A stretch of 64,000 bases of DNA from Aquilaria yunnanensis. Its lineage: Eukaryota; Streptophyta; Magnoliopsida; Malvales; Thymelaeaceae. The DNA lies in assembly GCA_039654915.1 (NCBI GenBank), contig CM077594.1, positions 88,736,893-88,800,892 of the forward strand, in the 5' to 3' direction. Below, in pieces: positions 42,795 through 55,741 of this stretch. How positions within the stretch are numbered: the stretch's first letter is position 1; each line of letters begins with the position of its first letter. The notes beneath the pieces are model-generated. The model searched no databases, was not told the origin of the DNA, and saw nothing but the letters and a program-made list of their open reading frames with translations. Position numbers and translations under genes: made by a program.

Positions 42795-43500
42795 ATGAGA
42801 TATGGCCAAATCAACTAATATGGTAGACTTTGAAGCTCATATGTCAAAGATCAAAGAAATCAAACTTAAAGGATAGGATAATCTGCTCCAAACTAGACCT
42901 CAGCATTGGTGTAAGGACTTCTTCAACTACACGGTAAAGTGTGGCATAATGCATAACAATCTATGTGAAGGTTTTAATGGTTGGATCTTAGAACCTTGGT
43001 GTAAGGCAATTTACACAATGTTTGAGGAGATTAGGACTAAGGTAATCGTTAAGTTACACTAGCAAAAAAAGCACCTGCTACATGACCTAGGGAGTTTGGG
43101 TACAATATATACAAAAAATTGGAGAGTAAAAAAATGGACAGTAGATGTTGTATATATAGGTGGAATGGGACAAGTGGATATAAGATTTTAGAGAAAGATG
43201 AAAAATATGTTATTGATGTTAAGGAAAAAACCTGCATGCGTGGTAGTTAGTAAATGACTAGTGTTCCATGTAGACATGTTATATGTGCCTTAAGCTTTAG
43301 GGGGGAAGAACCAGAGGATTATCTTCACAATTTCCATAAGAGGGACAAGGTTTTACTTTCATATGCATTTGTGATGCATCTAGTCCCTATAATAAAGTTT
43401 TTCCGAAAAAAATCCTCAATCCCTAAGCTAATGTCACCTCTAGCAAAAGACAATGACAATCAGACTAGCAAAGAAGAACAAGTTATATGCACTTGAAATG
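42795..43500 (+). pseudogene. Mutator-like (MULE) transposase remnant with SWIM zinc finger
   Basis: Broken frames give NNLCEGFNGWILEPWCKAI and YTMFEEIRTKV, matching the region of MULE transposases before the SWIM finger. YVIDVKEKTC and TSVPCRHVICAL then match the SWIM CxC...CxH finger, with the first CxC damaged. The following EDYLHNFHKRDKVLLSYAF fits the C-terminal tail. Several shifts separate the pieces; no terminal inverted repeats were identified. Confidence 0.75.
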
Positions 43501-43719
43501 GTTAAAAGGAACATAATTAGGGTAGGTGGGACACATGTAAACAAGAAAGACACAATAGAAAGAGGTGCCTCAAGGTCTAGTCAGACACTTAGGTACAGTA
43601 AGAGTCCGCAATGAAAGTACGGGTAATATCCTATAACAGGTTAATCAATCAAGCATAGAAAAACCTTTTATAAGAATATTTTAAATAAATTCACAATTAC
43701 AAGGATAAATCGCTGAGAT

Positions 43720-44190
43720 CAGATTATACTATATATTAATTGTGGAACAAAATTACTATTCATAAACAGTTATTTTTTTTTTTACTTTTCCCCAAATGAT
43801 GGTTTAACTCATCTTCTAGCACATGCAAATTTCCTTTCTTTCCCTTTTGGTTTCTAAACTATTCCAATATTATACTATATATTAATTGTAGAACAAAATC
43901 ACTGTTTATGAACAGTAACTTTTTTCTTTTTGCTTTATTTTTTTTTCTTTTTCCCCAAGTGACGGTTTAACTCATCTTCTAGCACATGTAGATTTCCTTT
44001 CTTTCCATTTTAGTTCCTAAACTATTCCAATATTATACTATATGTTAATTGTGGAACAAAATCACCGTTCCTGAACAGTAATTTTTTTTTTTTTTACATT
44101 TTTTTCTTTTCCCCAGAGTGATGGTCTAACCCATCTTTTAGCACATGCAGATTTCCTTCCTTTCCATTTTGGTTCCTAAACTATTCCATC
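43720..44190 (+). repeat. Three tandem copies of a ~146-163-bp unit
   Basis: Copies begin at attatactatatattaattg (43,723; 43,869; 44,032) and run through ...aaatcactgtttatgaacag, a T-rich stretch, and agcacatgcagatttccttt. Differences in length come mainly from the T-runs. Confidence 0.9.
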
Positions 44191-46088
44191 TCAAAATCAA
44201 ATTTTGAAAGAGTGAGACGGTACCAGGTTGGTGCTAAGATCAATAAATCTGCAAGTTTAGGAATTGTAGCTATCAAATAAAATAACTACAAAGACTTTCT
44301 CCAAATTTTGTGTCTCAAAATTTTTGTACTTATAATACATTCTAGTCCTTATGCTATCGATTGTTTTATTTTAGTCCCTAAATTTTATTGGTTTGCAATT
44401 TTATTTATTTATTTTTATCTTTATTAAGTCATTGTTAAGCCTTACTACTGATATCAAAACTTTACTTTGATTTTTATGTCAATGCTTAAATATTTTTTTG
44501 TTTTGTGGAATGGTTATTTCTATCCTCTAAGTAAAAAAATTTGGTCATTGTGATTTATCTGCCATGACTTGGACTATTCCTAGATTATGCTTGAACTTTT
44601 CAGTGTAAACCTACAATTCGTATTATTTTTTACTTTATTTTTTTATATGTCAATAGTTAAACACCGTTTTTAGTTACTAAAATCTCACCATTTATCGTAT
44701 TAATCCCAAAACTTCATTTTGTAAAGATTAGATCATGATTTTAGGCTATCTCCAAATCTGGGGGTTTTATTTTATTTCACAGAAATTTTTTTTACATCAA
44801 TGATTAAACTCAGCTTTAAATGCTAGAATTTTAATTTTTTCTCTTTTTATCCCTAGACTTTGTCATTCAATAATTGTTTTGCTATATTTATGTTAAATAT
44901 TATTACAAATTGAACTGCCACAGCACGCGGGACAACTCTTATATCTAAATTCTTGAAAAGTGGCAAAATACAAGCCAGTCATCCAAGTCAATGAAAAAAT
45001 TCTGCCAGAAACAAACACATGCTCCTCGTTGTTGTTGTTTTTCTTTAATTGTTTTTTTATTTTAGGAACATAAAACAACAACCAAAAGAAGAATAAAAAA
45101 TGGCGTTTTGTCACGTTTCTAGTGTGCTTTGAATTCGATTCAAATAAATACAGCTGCAAGGACATAGAGGTTGAAATCAAGAATTCAGGATAGCTCATCA
45201 CGGCCCAACTTCTAAGACTTCATAGATCTGAATAAGAAACAGAATCGGAGCTTTGTTTGTTACGTGGAAACAAATAGAGACTATTGGCCAAAAAAAGAAC
45301 AAATAGAAGCTCTGGCGATAAAAAAAAAATGTGGTGGCAAACGAAATAAAGAAAGCTATTGGGAAAAAAAAAAGTAGAAAATATTTTTTAGGCCAAACTA
45401 CATTAGAAGCGCCCGAAGTTTTTCAAATCACATGGGCTGGTCCTTGAACTAAAACTCTATAAGCAATAGCACCCCAATTTTCCAACTCAATGCGCTTTGA
45501 TCCATGAGCTGACGAAAAAGCGCATGTCGACGCTGGTGATTTAAGCACCATTTCATTTGGTTAACGCAAAGGTGACATGGGAGGATTTTGGAAACAGGAA
45601 GCGACAAAAAAAATATATATAGAGAGAGATTCTATATTTCCCTATGTCACAATTTGACTATTCTTTAAAAAAATAAGAGACTCCAATTAAATTTTTCGTA
45701 TCCAACATTATACTGATATTGTATGATTAATGAATTTTTTGCACACAATTTTTAATAAATTTAGTAAACTTTTTTTTTATTTCATAAATAGTGATAGATG
45801 TATAAAAAATACTTATCAAATCTTGCATGATATAGTTTAACAGGTAGTTAAAAAATAATTAGTTTAATTTATTAACTTTATAGCATTAATCAATTTCTGC
45901 TAGACATGATTTTGTACCGTTTTCAATTGGTATACAAATTTACCAAATAATCAATATGTATATAGTTAATCCCCAAAATTAAATTTTGTTAATAACGATA
46001 CATGTGCTAAAAAAGTTTTATTAAAAACTTACAAAATCTCGCATTACACAATTTGATTAAGAGTTGAAAAATAAATGAGAAAAACCAC
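44191..46088. other. AT-rich intergenic DNA, no gene seen
   Basis: About 1.9 kb of AT-rich sequence with only short shadow frames. A longer minus-strand frame at 44,893-45,201 has no recognisable feature. Confidence 0.5.
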
Positions 46089-46433
46089 CCAATTCGTTTT
46101 AACTTAAGTCAATTTAATCTAAAATGACTTATTTTTATTTTTAAATCTTTTCCACCTAGAGCCAATTTCATTTGAAAGCCAATATTATATAGGTGTAATA
46201 ATTCACTTGAAACAAATTTTTATCATGTTATTAAATTTCTATGAAATTTTCTTTTTTAATGTTTAAAAAATAAAAATTCATAAAAAATTAATAATACTAT
46301 AAAAATTTTACAATCAATAAATTATTTCACCTAAATAATATTGACTTTCAAATAAAATTGGTGTCAAGTAAAAATATGTAAACATAAAAATAAGTTATTT
46401 TAAAGTAAGTTCATTTAAGTTAAAACGAATTGG
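46089..46433. mobile_element. Fold-back MITE, 345 bp
   Basis: The ends ccaattcgttttaacttaag and its near-complement ...ttaagttaaaacgaattgg pair. The arms continue to pair inward (aaaatgacttatttttattt with aaaataagttatttt) across most of the length. No coding capacity. The target duplication was not clear. Confidence 0.75.
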
Positions 46434-47097
46434 CTAATCAATTTCTACTACACAAGTTTTTTACAAATTTTTGTACAAGCTTCTAATAAATTAGCATTTT
46501 TCTTGTTCTCATTCTCTAGCTCCTCACTGGTTAATAAAGTAATTCTCGTTGCAGATAAAAAAAAACAAAAAGGGGAAAGGTAGAGCAAGAACAGAGATGA
46601 GTCAAGAAGAAAGAATAGATGAGAAAGAAAATAGGATTTTTAGGCCCTAATCTAAGTTGCATAAAACATTTTGTAAGCGGGAGCAGGAAGCGAGAGTGAG
46701 AGCAGAAAAATGCTATTTTTTAAAATTCAAGTAAGTAAAAAGTTGTAAAAATGAGAGCAAGAGCGGCAATTGAGAGCAAAAGCGGGAGCACGAAAGCAAG
46801 AGCAGCAACCCAAAATAGAAAGATTATACAACTTACACTACAAGACAGATGCAAAATAGCGACTAAAAATCGTGACTGAAAGTCAATCGCTAGATGTTTT
46901 AGTCACTAAGCAGTTATAAGTAAAAAGATGGACTTTTAATTGTGATTGATAGGCAATTGAAAGTTTCAATTGCCCACATATTTGTCACTTTTCAGTAGAA
47001 AACTTTTTATAGATTTGACTACAGTCGCCCTTTAATCAATTTTCTAGGTGTCCAATTTGCCTCATTCGCCTTCTCAGTGGCTAAGTTGATTTAGAAG

Positions 47098-48246
47098 TTT
47101 TGGGTTTTTTTAGAGTTTAGGATATATGTATTAGGATCTTTTGTTTTTTTTTTTGTTTTAGGGTTTGGAATTTTTTAAGGTTTAGAGATATAGAATTAGG
47201 ATTTATGGTTTTTAAAGGATTAAGGGTATTGGACATAGATTTAGGGTTTGGGATTTTTATTTCAGGTTTAGGGTTTGAAATTAATATAGAGTCAGGGTAT
47301 TACTTGAATCAATTTAATATTAGGGTTTTGGGATTTATTTTAGGATTAATTTAGAGTTTTTTTATGATTTAAGGTTTGAGAATTTTTTTAGGGTTTAAGG
47401 ATATATATAGAATTAGGATGGTTTAAGGGTATTTAATTAAGTATTAGAGTATTGAAATTTAGGGTATAGGATTTACATTTAGGGTTTAGGATTTAGAGTT
47501 AATGGTATATATTAAGTTTAGGGTTAATGGTATAAATTAGGTTTAGCTTTTAGGGTTTAATTAAGGTTTGTATTTAAGGTTTTGGTTTTAATTAGGGTTT
47601 AGGGTTTAATTAGGCTTTGTATTTAGGGTTTAGGTTTTAGGGTTAGTGGTAGTTGGGTTTAGGGTTTGGGGTTTAATTAATAAGGCTTGTATTTAGGGTT
47701 TAGGGTTAGTGGTAGTTAGGTTTAGGGTTTAGGTTTTAATTAGGGTTTTTATTTAGGGTTTAAGGTTTAATTTGGTTTGTATTTAGGGTTTAGGGTTTAA
47801 TTAGGGTTTGTATTTAGGGTTTAGAGTTTATGATTAATGGTAGTTAGAGTTAGGGTTTATGGTTTAATTAATAGGGTTTGTCTTTAAGGTTTAGGGTTAA
47901 TGGTAGTTGGGTTTAGGTTTTAGGGTTTAATTAGGGTTTGTATTAAGTGTTTAGGGTTTAGGGGGTATGGAATTAGAGTTTAGTGTATAATTATGGTTTA
48001 GCATTTAGGGTTAAGGTTTTTGTGTATGTATGTAGTTAGGGTTTACATATATTTTAGGGTTTAATTATGGTTTAGGATTTAGGATTTAGAGTTTTAAGGT
48101 TTGTATTTAGGGCTTAGGGATTAGGGTTAATGGTATATAATTTGGTTTAAGGTTTGCAATTTAGGGATACAGAATTAGGGTTTCGTGTTTTAGGGTCTTA
48201 GGGAGTTTAGGGTTTTATGTCTTAGGGTTTAATTTAGGGTTTGCAT
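47098..48246 (+). repeat. Degenerate TTTAGGG telomere-like block inside CACTA element
   Basis: About 1.15 kb built from tttaggg, gggttta and variants such as ttaattagggtttg. Runs of perfect units are short. The strand bias is uniform, with the G-rich strand on plus throughout. It lies wholly inside the CACTA element. Confidence 0.85.
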
Positions 48247-48599
48247 GTTTAGAATCCAATTAATTATTAAGATATGATAATTATTCTTATGGTTTTTACT
48301 TCCCTGTATGTGATATAATTTCTTTATTAATTTTAATTTTTGAAATTATGTGTATGGACAAAATTTCATGAACTTATATATATTTATGACTGTACCACAT
48401 ATGTAATTATATTCATGTATGTACACATACACACACATATATTTATACACATATTTATGATTGTACTATATATATAATTATATTTGTATATTTATATTTG
48501 TACTATGTGTGTGTGTGTGTTTGTGTCTATGAAAATTTAAAGTAAAAAAACTGGAAAAATGATGAACATAGCAACTAAATTTTGACTAAGCTCATGTAT

Positions 48600-49130
48600 T
48601 GGGCAACTGCATTCATGACTTTTGCTGCTGAACTCCGACTGCAACCCGATTGAACCTCGACTGACATTTTTCAGTCGCTCCAGCCACTTCTCTTCTATTT
48701 CCACTTTTCTTTACTTGATTGTTTTTCATATCGCTCAACCCTTTCATTCTTATCTCATTCTCGTCTCTCATCTCCGTCTGCCAACCACCACGGCCATCTA
48801 CGGTGACTTTCCTTCACCTTGCTAGTCCGCTGTTTGCCATCTCCATCCATGTCGTCGTCTGCCTTGGCCATTTTTCACCTCACCTAGTTGTTCGCATCAC
48901 CATTTTTTTCCTCACCCGTCCACCTCGCCTCCATGACCTCTTCAGCCTGGTCGTTGACTAACTCGATCACCTCTTCAGCCTCGCCACCATCGCCTCGGTC
49001 TCTTCTGCTTTCACCTCGGCCTCGCCGCCGTTGCATAGTCTCCTCCACCTCAGCCTCGGCCTCACCGTTATCACCTTGGTCTCCTCCGCCTCTCCCTTAG
49101 CCTCCTTAGCCTTATTCGCCTCTAGATCTA
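48600..49130 (+). other. C-rich low-complexity block inside CACTA element
   Basis: Repeated cctcgcc / cctcagcct words produce short Ser/Pro/Leu-rich frames in all three plus frames (up to 80 residues). Nothing recognisable. It may be a scrambled captured exon or simple-sequence growth. Confidence 0.4.
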
Positions 49131-49864
49131 GGTTTTAAATTTTTTGAATTGTGATTTTTGAATTTTATGATTTTTTGAATTTTATATTTGGGTATGTATG
49201 TTAACTTTCATATTAATCTAAATGTATTTTATTTGAATTTTAATTTTATTATTTGAATATTTTATTATTAATAATAATTTAAATAAGTTAATATTCATAC
49301 AAATTTAATGTAACTATCAATTAAATAAAAAATGAAATAATAACCAATTAGATTATATAATATTAATTAAAGAACCATTATATTAAATTAAAATATATTC
49401 TATTTAAAAAAACATTATTAACGCAGTGACTGAGTATGGCAGTTGCTATATTAGCGACTGAAGTGGTTAGTCGCAAAATTTATGTCTGCCCATAAGTTTC
49501 TCAACTGATTCTTGACTGAAAGTTTTAGTCGCTTATTATAGTTGAGATTTAGTCACAAACAAATTGTAACTTGGAAAAATGCGACTGCAATTCTCAGTCA
49601 CAAAATAATCGTTTCTAGCTAATATCACAATTAAACTGCGACTAAACTTTCTGTTATGAATTGAAATTTGTGTTGTAGTGTTAGGCCCCAATTCAATCTG
49701 ATTGCAAGTGATTTGTAGTAAACATATCTATTTGCCATAACTAATTCAAATAAAATCTAATCTATCATCATCAATAGACTTTCAAATCGTTAACTTATTA
49801 TAAATAAAACGTGTGCCACATGTGAATGCCAAATTCATTATGTTAAAAATGTTCATCTTGTCCT

Positions 49865-49887
49865 TACATACATACATACATACATAC

Positions 49888-49920
<33 letters not shown>

Positions 49921-49925
49921 TGTAT
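49865..49925. repeat. Palindromic (TACA)n-(TGTA)n microsatellite
   Basis: tacatacatac... switches to tatgtatgtatg..., so the two halves are complementary and can form a cruciform. Confidence 0.95.
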
Positions 49926-50489
49926 TGTCATTCACAATGTTAAAAATGTTCATCTTGTCCTTATATATATATAATATTAAAAATATATGCTTTTTTTGGA
50001 ATAAAAGTTGATAAGGTTTTAGTTAAAATTATAATTTATTTTTTTAACGTTAAAAATATATGTTTTTCTCCTATCACGACCGAACAATTTTTTTACATTT
50101 AAATAAATGAAAAATTATTAATTTTAGTTTTTAAATAGTTATAAAATTATTATTAAATATTTTCAATTTATTAAAGTATAAATATTGGAAAATTTAAACT
50201 AAATTTCAAAAGTTGATCTAAGACACTGTAACATCCACCGGACAAAGTATAAATTTATAAAACAAATATGATAAACTGTAATTTTACTCAACCCTTTAAA
50301 TAGCTAACAATAAGTATTCTTAAGGTTTTTGCTTTATTCGCATAAGAAATATCATATTAGATTCTAAACCGAATCCAATCAAGGTTCGCTTCCAAGTCCT
50401 CCGACCTCAACTCCATTCACTTGGCTCATTTTTTCTTATTCTAAACCGAATCCAATCAAGGTGTCTATGATACCTTCTTGTATAACACA

Positions 50490-51000
50490 ATGGTTAGAGC
50501 CTCTGGACAAACTGGGAAAAGGGAAGAGCTCTTTCCACCTATAATTTTATGCTTCAAATTGGGGCGTTGCCTATTAATTTCACAGACCAATTTGTATTTA
50601 AGGCCTGTGCTGGCCTTTGGTATCTTCATCTAGGCCAATTGGTTCATGGGTCCGTGTTAAAGTTCGTTTTTCATGACAATGGGGATGTTCAGAGCACGAT
50701 GGTGCATATGTATTTTAGTTGTGATGAAAGGATTGACTTTTCTTGTAAACTGTTCAACCAAATGCCTAAGTGAGACTCTGTTCCGTGGACAGCGATGATC
50801 GACAACTATGCGCGTTTGGGACAGACCATTGATGCAGTTTTATTGTTTATGAAAATCCAGCTCACTTATGTTTCTTCCAATGCGTTTACCGACGTTTCTC
50901 CAAATCTGGTTGTTCTATTTCTTTCTGACGTTTCTTTAAATTCACAAGGATGGAGAAGGTTGGCCACTACATTGTTGCACATTACCTGCAAAAATATATG
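50490..51000 (+). pseudogene. Pentatricopeptide-repeat (PPR) gene fragment
   Basis: Broken plus frames read FVFKACAGL, LGQLVHGSVLKFVF, TMVHMYFSCDE, CKLFNQMPK, then after a stop DSVPWTAMIDNYARLGQ. These are standard PLS-type PPR repeat segments. A stop near 50,773 and loss of frame after LLFMKIQ show it is dead. Functional PPRs act on organellar RNA, but this piece covers only about three repeats. Confidence 0.8.
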
Positions 51001-51689
51001 AAACTTGGAATACGACCAAGAACAACCACACAAACATCCCACGGCCTCACCACCTCATCTCCAAACGGCATCAATCAACAGCAGTTGAGAATGGGTGAAC
51101 TCGCTAACTTTTGCAAAATTCGGGGGCTAACTTTGAAAGAGTATTGAGTTGTAGACTAACTTGCATGAGTTACTCAAGTTCAAGGGCCAATTGTATATTT
51201 AGGCCAAATTGAAAAAGAAAACCAATTGGAGTTTAGAAATCACGGAGAGGAAGTTCCATCGTAAAAAAGGCTGATCACATTTATAATAATTGGGTTCCAT
51301 CTTCAGAAAGGTTCTCACTGGACACCCATCACGTTTTGGCTAAATTATAATTTTTTGTTCAAATCTATACTTAGCTCATTAAAAAAAATTCATTATTTTT
51401 TTTATCTAAAATTAATGTTATTTTTTATCAGCAATAAAAGAATTTATTAGAAAAAAAAAAAAAGCATACATTAGCTCCATTACATAAGGAGAGTTATCCT
51501 CTGTGCTAGTTTTGCATCGCCAGGCTATAATAGAAAGTTGATTGGAGGTTAGTTTCAATAACACAAAAGTAGGGCAGGTCAAAGAAGGTGACCTTATTTT
51601 GCCTGATTCCTTAGGAAGTATTTGATTAGCTTTAGGAAGCAAAGGAGTATATGATTGAGGACAAATCTGAGAATGAGGAGATGGTGCCA

Positions 51690-52640
51690 ACTAAGGCTGA
51701 ACTTGAGCTTGTCATGGCATGGGTTGATCAGGTGGAACAGGAATAAAAGGATATGCTGATTAACAGTAGTGGACGGAAAAGGGTGAACCTAGGAAATCAT
51801 ATAGCCAGGTCTTGGCTAATAATAAGTGCCTCAATAATGGAATGAAGCTTCAATTTCATCCAACTTAGACCATTAACAATCTTATCGAAAAAGTATTGAG
51901 GATATTGAAGAGGAGGTTTAAAGGTGGGAGAATAGTTTAGTTGGATATGCTGTTGGGAGAATAGTGATGAGGAACATTTTTGCTGAGTAGGATCTTGGAC
52001 TTTGTAGGGTTGACACTTTGGCCATAGATCTCACAGAAAGTGTTAAGAGTGTGCTTGACAACAAAGGAATTTTAAGAGTTTGCTTGAGCAACAAGGATGA
52101 GGTCATCAACATAGAAGGGGTGAGCTCTACAAGGGCCATTTTTGCCCATTGTGAACCCCTCCTAATTGTTTTTGACTCTACCTAATAGTTTATCATTCTA
52201 GCAAGCATTTCAAGGCAAAGGAGGAAGAGGTAATGAGAGATGGAGCCACCCTATCTAGAGCTTTTAGAAGGGGAGAAATAGTCAATGGTGCCCCATTAAG
52301 AGTTACAAAATACTCTAAGGAGGAGATGCAGCTAAGGATTAGATTGATTATGTTAGAGGGAACTTGAAATAAAAGAATGTGTTCTTGATGAAGTTTCATT
52401 CAATTTTGTCAAAAGCTTTTTTAAGGTCGATTTTGAGAAGCATAAAACCTTTCTTCCCATGTTTCTTGTTCAAAGAATATAGTAGCTCTTGGACAATAAT
52501 GGCATTATCAAAGCTACATCTACCAAAGATGAAGGTGGATTAAGAGGGGCTAACAAGACTAGAAATGAAAGGTTTAATTCTGTTGACAAAAATTTCAATG
52601 GCAATTTTGTAATCAGTGCTATAGAGGCATTGATCAACTC
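51690..52640 (-). pseudogene. LINE reverse transcriptase remnant, minus strand
   Basis: On the minus strand, frames include DVALIMPLLSKSYY, an INLILSCIS segment, and the catalytic region around FYVDDLILVAQANS followed by VNPTKSKILLSKN, typical of plant L1-type RT. Stops and shifts are frequent. It is a separate insertion from the plus-strand LINE pieces beside it. Confidence 0.7.
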
Positions 52641-52845
52641 AGTCTTTCTTGTCCGTTTTGCAATGATGCTGAGGATACTGTGTCCCATTTTCTAGTTTTG
52701 TGCAAGATTTCAATTCAAGCATGGTGAAGTATTTTTTCTTGGTGAGGCTGCTTTTTCTTTTCTTACATCATTCTCAGTTACTGCTTTAGTTGGCCTTCTG
52801 ATCCAGGTTTGTAGACTTCATCAACTTGTGGGATATAGGGGTGTA
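52641..52845 (+). pseudogene. LINE 3' region, part 1 (zinc-finger end)
   Basis: Plus frame CPFCNDAEDTVSHFLVLC followed by AW is the zf-RVT module of plant LINEs. The sequence is then interrupted by two other insertions and resumes at 55,232. Confidence 0.7.
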
Positions 52846-53330
52846 AAAGGATAAAGTCTTTATCAGGTGGCTCAAGCTCAAGCTCAATTTGAGGTTTATT
52901 GAGTCGAGCCTTATTGAGCTTAAGGTCGAGCCTGAAAACAAGCCCAATACCTTAAAGGAATGAGCTCGAGCTTGTAAATACCCGGCTTCTTTTATTAAGG
53001 GGCATAACGAGCCTTCAAAATATATAATACTTTAATTATCTAGCTAATACTCACCCCTTTTGTTAAATGACCTAATGGGCCTTCAAAAATAACATATATA
53101 ATACTTTAACTATCTAACTAATCAAAACGTTATTTGTCTAAGTCACTAAATTAAACACAATAAATTCTATAAAAGGCATTTCATTCGAGCCTAATAAGCT
53201 TTCGGGCAGAGCTTGAGTTCTCCTCAAGCTAAGCTCAAGCCTCAAAATTTGGGTTTGAGCAATTCGAGCTCGAGGCTAGTTAGTTCTAATAGCTTAAGAA
53301 GTTGAACACAAGCCTAGTTACACTCTTAGT
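52846..53330. mobile_element. Small unclassified insertion with gctcgagctt-type repeats
   Basis: Begins near ggggtgtaaaagg and ends near gttacactcttagt, weakly complementary ends. It is internally rich in gagctcgagcttg and caagctcaagc words. It has the look of a non-autonomous DNA transposon, but boundaries and duplication are not proven. Confidence 0.35.
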
Positions 53331-53367
53331 AGGATGCCACAATCAAACCAATGCTATGGACTCTTTG

Positions 53368-55231
53368 TGTCATGCCTATCAGATTTATATAAAATAAGCT
53401 GAGGGATAAGATGAGTTAAGGGTCATTATGGTTTGGGAGACCTGGGAAAGTGGCATATGAACCCATAAGATGAGGTTAAGGAAGTAGCATCAAGGGTGTA
53501 TAGAAGTTAGGCTTATTCAGGTCCATTAGTAGCTTAGCCGAGAAGTAAGGAGGTTATGGCAATAATACAAACATTCAGGACTCAATTGGAAATGTATTCA
53601 GGTGAAAAATGTGGAGGAATCTTTTGTGTAGGTAGTGCTTTGATTCATGAATGAGGGTAGGCTTACTAGGGCTTAGGTTTAGCCATTTCTAGTGCCACTT
53701 GGGTTGGCTAGATGCAATGCATGCTTCCATTCACCAACTTGGATCCAATTTTGGGTTAGAAGCTCCATTGAAGCTAAGGAACTCATCCATGGTAGTGGAG
53801 GCTTGATCCTAGCTCAATTGTTGATACTAAGGTAGAAGAAGGGTGAACTTGAGCTTGGCAAAGCTAGTTTCAGAGTGAGGTGACCCTAGGAAGCCTAAAA
53901 GTAAGCTACATTTGGTGTTTAAGGCAAGAACTACCGAGAGAGGAAAGGGTCACTATGAAACTATTCACTTGAATGTTTGGTGTTTATGTATGATTCAAGT
54001 AAACTATTAGGCACTTAGGGGATGACCGAAGAGTCAAATGATCCTATGAAACTGTTAGGGGCTATGATCACTTAGGTGATTATGTGGAATGCTAATTAGC
54101 CATGAAATGGGCAAGCACTAGGGCTTGGGTTTGGGGTAAGCCTACTTAGATCATTGATGCCTGGAGCTCTATGTTAGTTCTAGAAATGTTAACTTGGCCG
54201 AAACTATTGAGTTGTGTATGTGTGTGCTTTCTAGGCCCTGTAGGCTACTTAGGTGTAGCTAGTGGTGTGTGCGTGTGTATTGTGTGCTTTTGTGCTATGT
54301 TTGTACTTGTTAACCTTTAGAATTACTTATACATGCATATACATGTTCTTGGCTTTTCCTTGTTTTCTATGTTTTCCTTGCAGGGCAATGGGGATTGTGG
54401 TATGATAGTAACCATACTAACAATATAAGTGTGTAGGCTATGGTAGTTGTGTGATCTTTATTGAGTTTTATTGAGAACTCATGCCCTATCTTTGTATATT
54501 TTAGGAAAGGGTGTGGAGTAGTTAGCTGAGAGGGTTGTGTAGGTTGTTTGAGGTTGATCTTGCAGGTAACCTCTAATACTAATGCTAATGCTCAATATAC
54601 TAAATGTTTCTGTAGCAACTTAATGGTTAAGTTACTAGTTTGTTATGTGTAGACACTAGGTGCTATATATATGTATGGGGAAACAATGCCAAGGAGTACT
54701 AAGTTAATGCTTATGTGTGGTTGTTCAAGACTACGTGAAGTTATGTATGTTTTTATAGCCAAGTGGGCTAGGTAGGCCAAGGGTGGGCATACCATGGTGT
54801 GTATATGTGCACTTTGGACATGACATGTTTACGTGAATGTTTTCAACCAAATTTGAATCTCTGGTTCCATGCATTGTTATTGAGTAATTATGGTATGATC
54901 TTGATGAATCTAGCACTACTTAGTCGTATGTGCACATAGTGCAGGCTAAACCCGCCATGCTATTAAGCGCCCAGGTGATATTACCTAATCTTGGTAGACA
55001 CGCCTTGACTGTGCCAAATACTAGCACAGCACATAGGTAGAGCACCTTGGGCATACACCCTAGGTGCCTTGGCAACACCAAGGACACATTAATGCACCAA
55101 CCTATTGCATGAACAGGTAGGCTTACTAGGGCACATGGGCATATTGCGATAGTGACCCAAGTGACCTGAAAGACTTAGTTCACTATTAATATTTTAGTAT
55201 AAATGGGTTATGGTCCATTTGGGCCGTGACA
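53368..55231 (+). mobile_element. Solo LTR of a Ty3/gypsy element, 1,864 bp
   Basis: Starts TGTCATGCC and ends GGGCCGTGACA. It is flanked by ctttg (53,363-53,367) and cttcg (55,232-55,236), a 5-bp duplication with one change. Excising it with one duplication joins the LINE frame on both sides without a shift. No gag or pol is present. Confidence 0.75.
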
Positions 55232-55540
55232 CTTCGGAATGCTAAAAACAATTTAGTCATCAACAACAAGGTTACTTTTAAACTAGAGATTATTTACTTG
55301 GTCAAAGCTCTTTCTTTCTTTCGAATCTCAAAAAGGTTTGGGCGAATTATCCCATCTTTTGATGTTTGGTGTTTAAACCCCTTGTCTTTCTTCAAGATGT
55401 TGATCTTTAGTTGGGCTTGTGTGACTAGTGTTAAGACTTAGGATAGGAACTTTGTAATCCTTTCCAACTTCTTGGTGGTTCCAATTTGACGAATTCCTTT
55501 TCTTTTGTCGATAAAAAAAAATTAGCTTGAATAATTTAAA
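55232..55540 (+). pseudogene. LINE 3' region, part 2 and tail
   Basis: The frame RNAKNNLVINNKVTFKLEII followed by VKALSFF corresponds to the C-terminal RN-x-(V/I)F-like segment of plant LINEs. The sequence ends with a gataaaaaaaaatt tail near 55,530. It is the continuation of 52,641-52,845. Confidence 0.65.
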
Positions 55541-55741
55541 TTATTAGTTTTTATTTATATGTTAAGCAATCTTTTTTATTCAGTAGTGCTAATGACTGAA
55601 AAATAAAAGGCATGTTTTCACCTAAGCTTAGGTGGTTTTTAGAATTTACCCATTGTGACATATGCATTTGTAGGTTTTATAAAATTAGAATGTTAAATTT
55701 GGAAAAATATATGTATAAGTATGAAAAAGAGACATAGAATT

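Larger units (their letters stand above)
46836..49680. mobile_element. Non-autonomous CACTA (En/Spm) transposon, 2,845 bp
   Basis: Begins CACTACAAGA and ends TTGTGTTGTAGTG. It is flanked by the 3-bp duplication tta (46,833-46,835 and 49,681-49,683), the length used by CACTA elements. Many subterminal gcgact / agtcgc words lie within about 150 bp of the left end and 250 bp of the right end, in both orientations, as expected for transposase-binding repeats. It contains no transposase ORF. The interior is a degenerate telomere-like block and a C-rich block. Confidence 0.88.

Noticed and set aside
47098..48246. Chromosome end or true interstitial telomere from a fusion
   Set aside because: The block is degenerate and wholly enclosed by CACTA termini with a target duplication.
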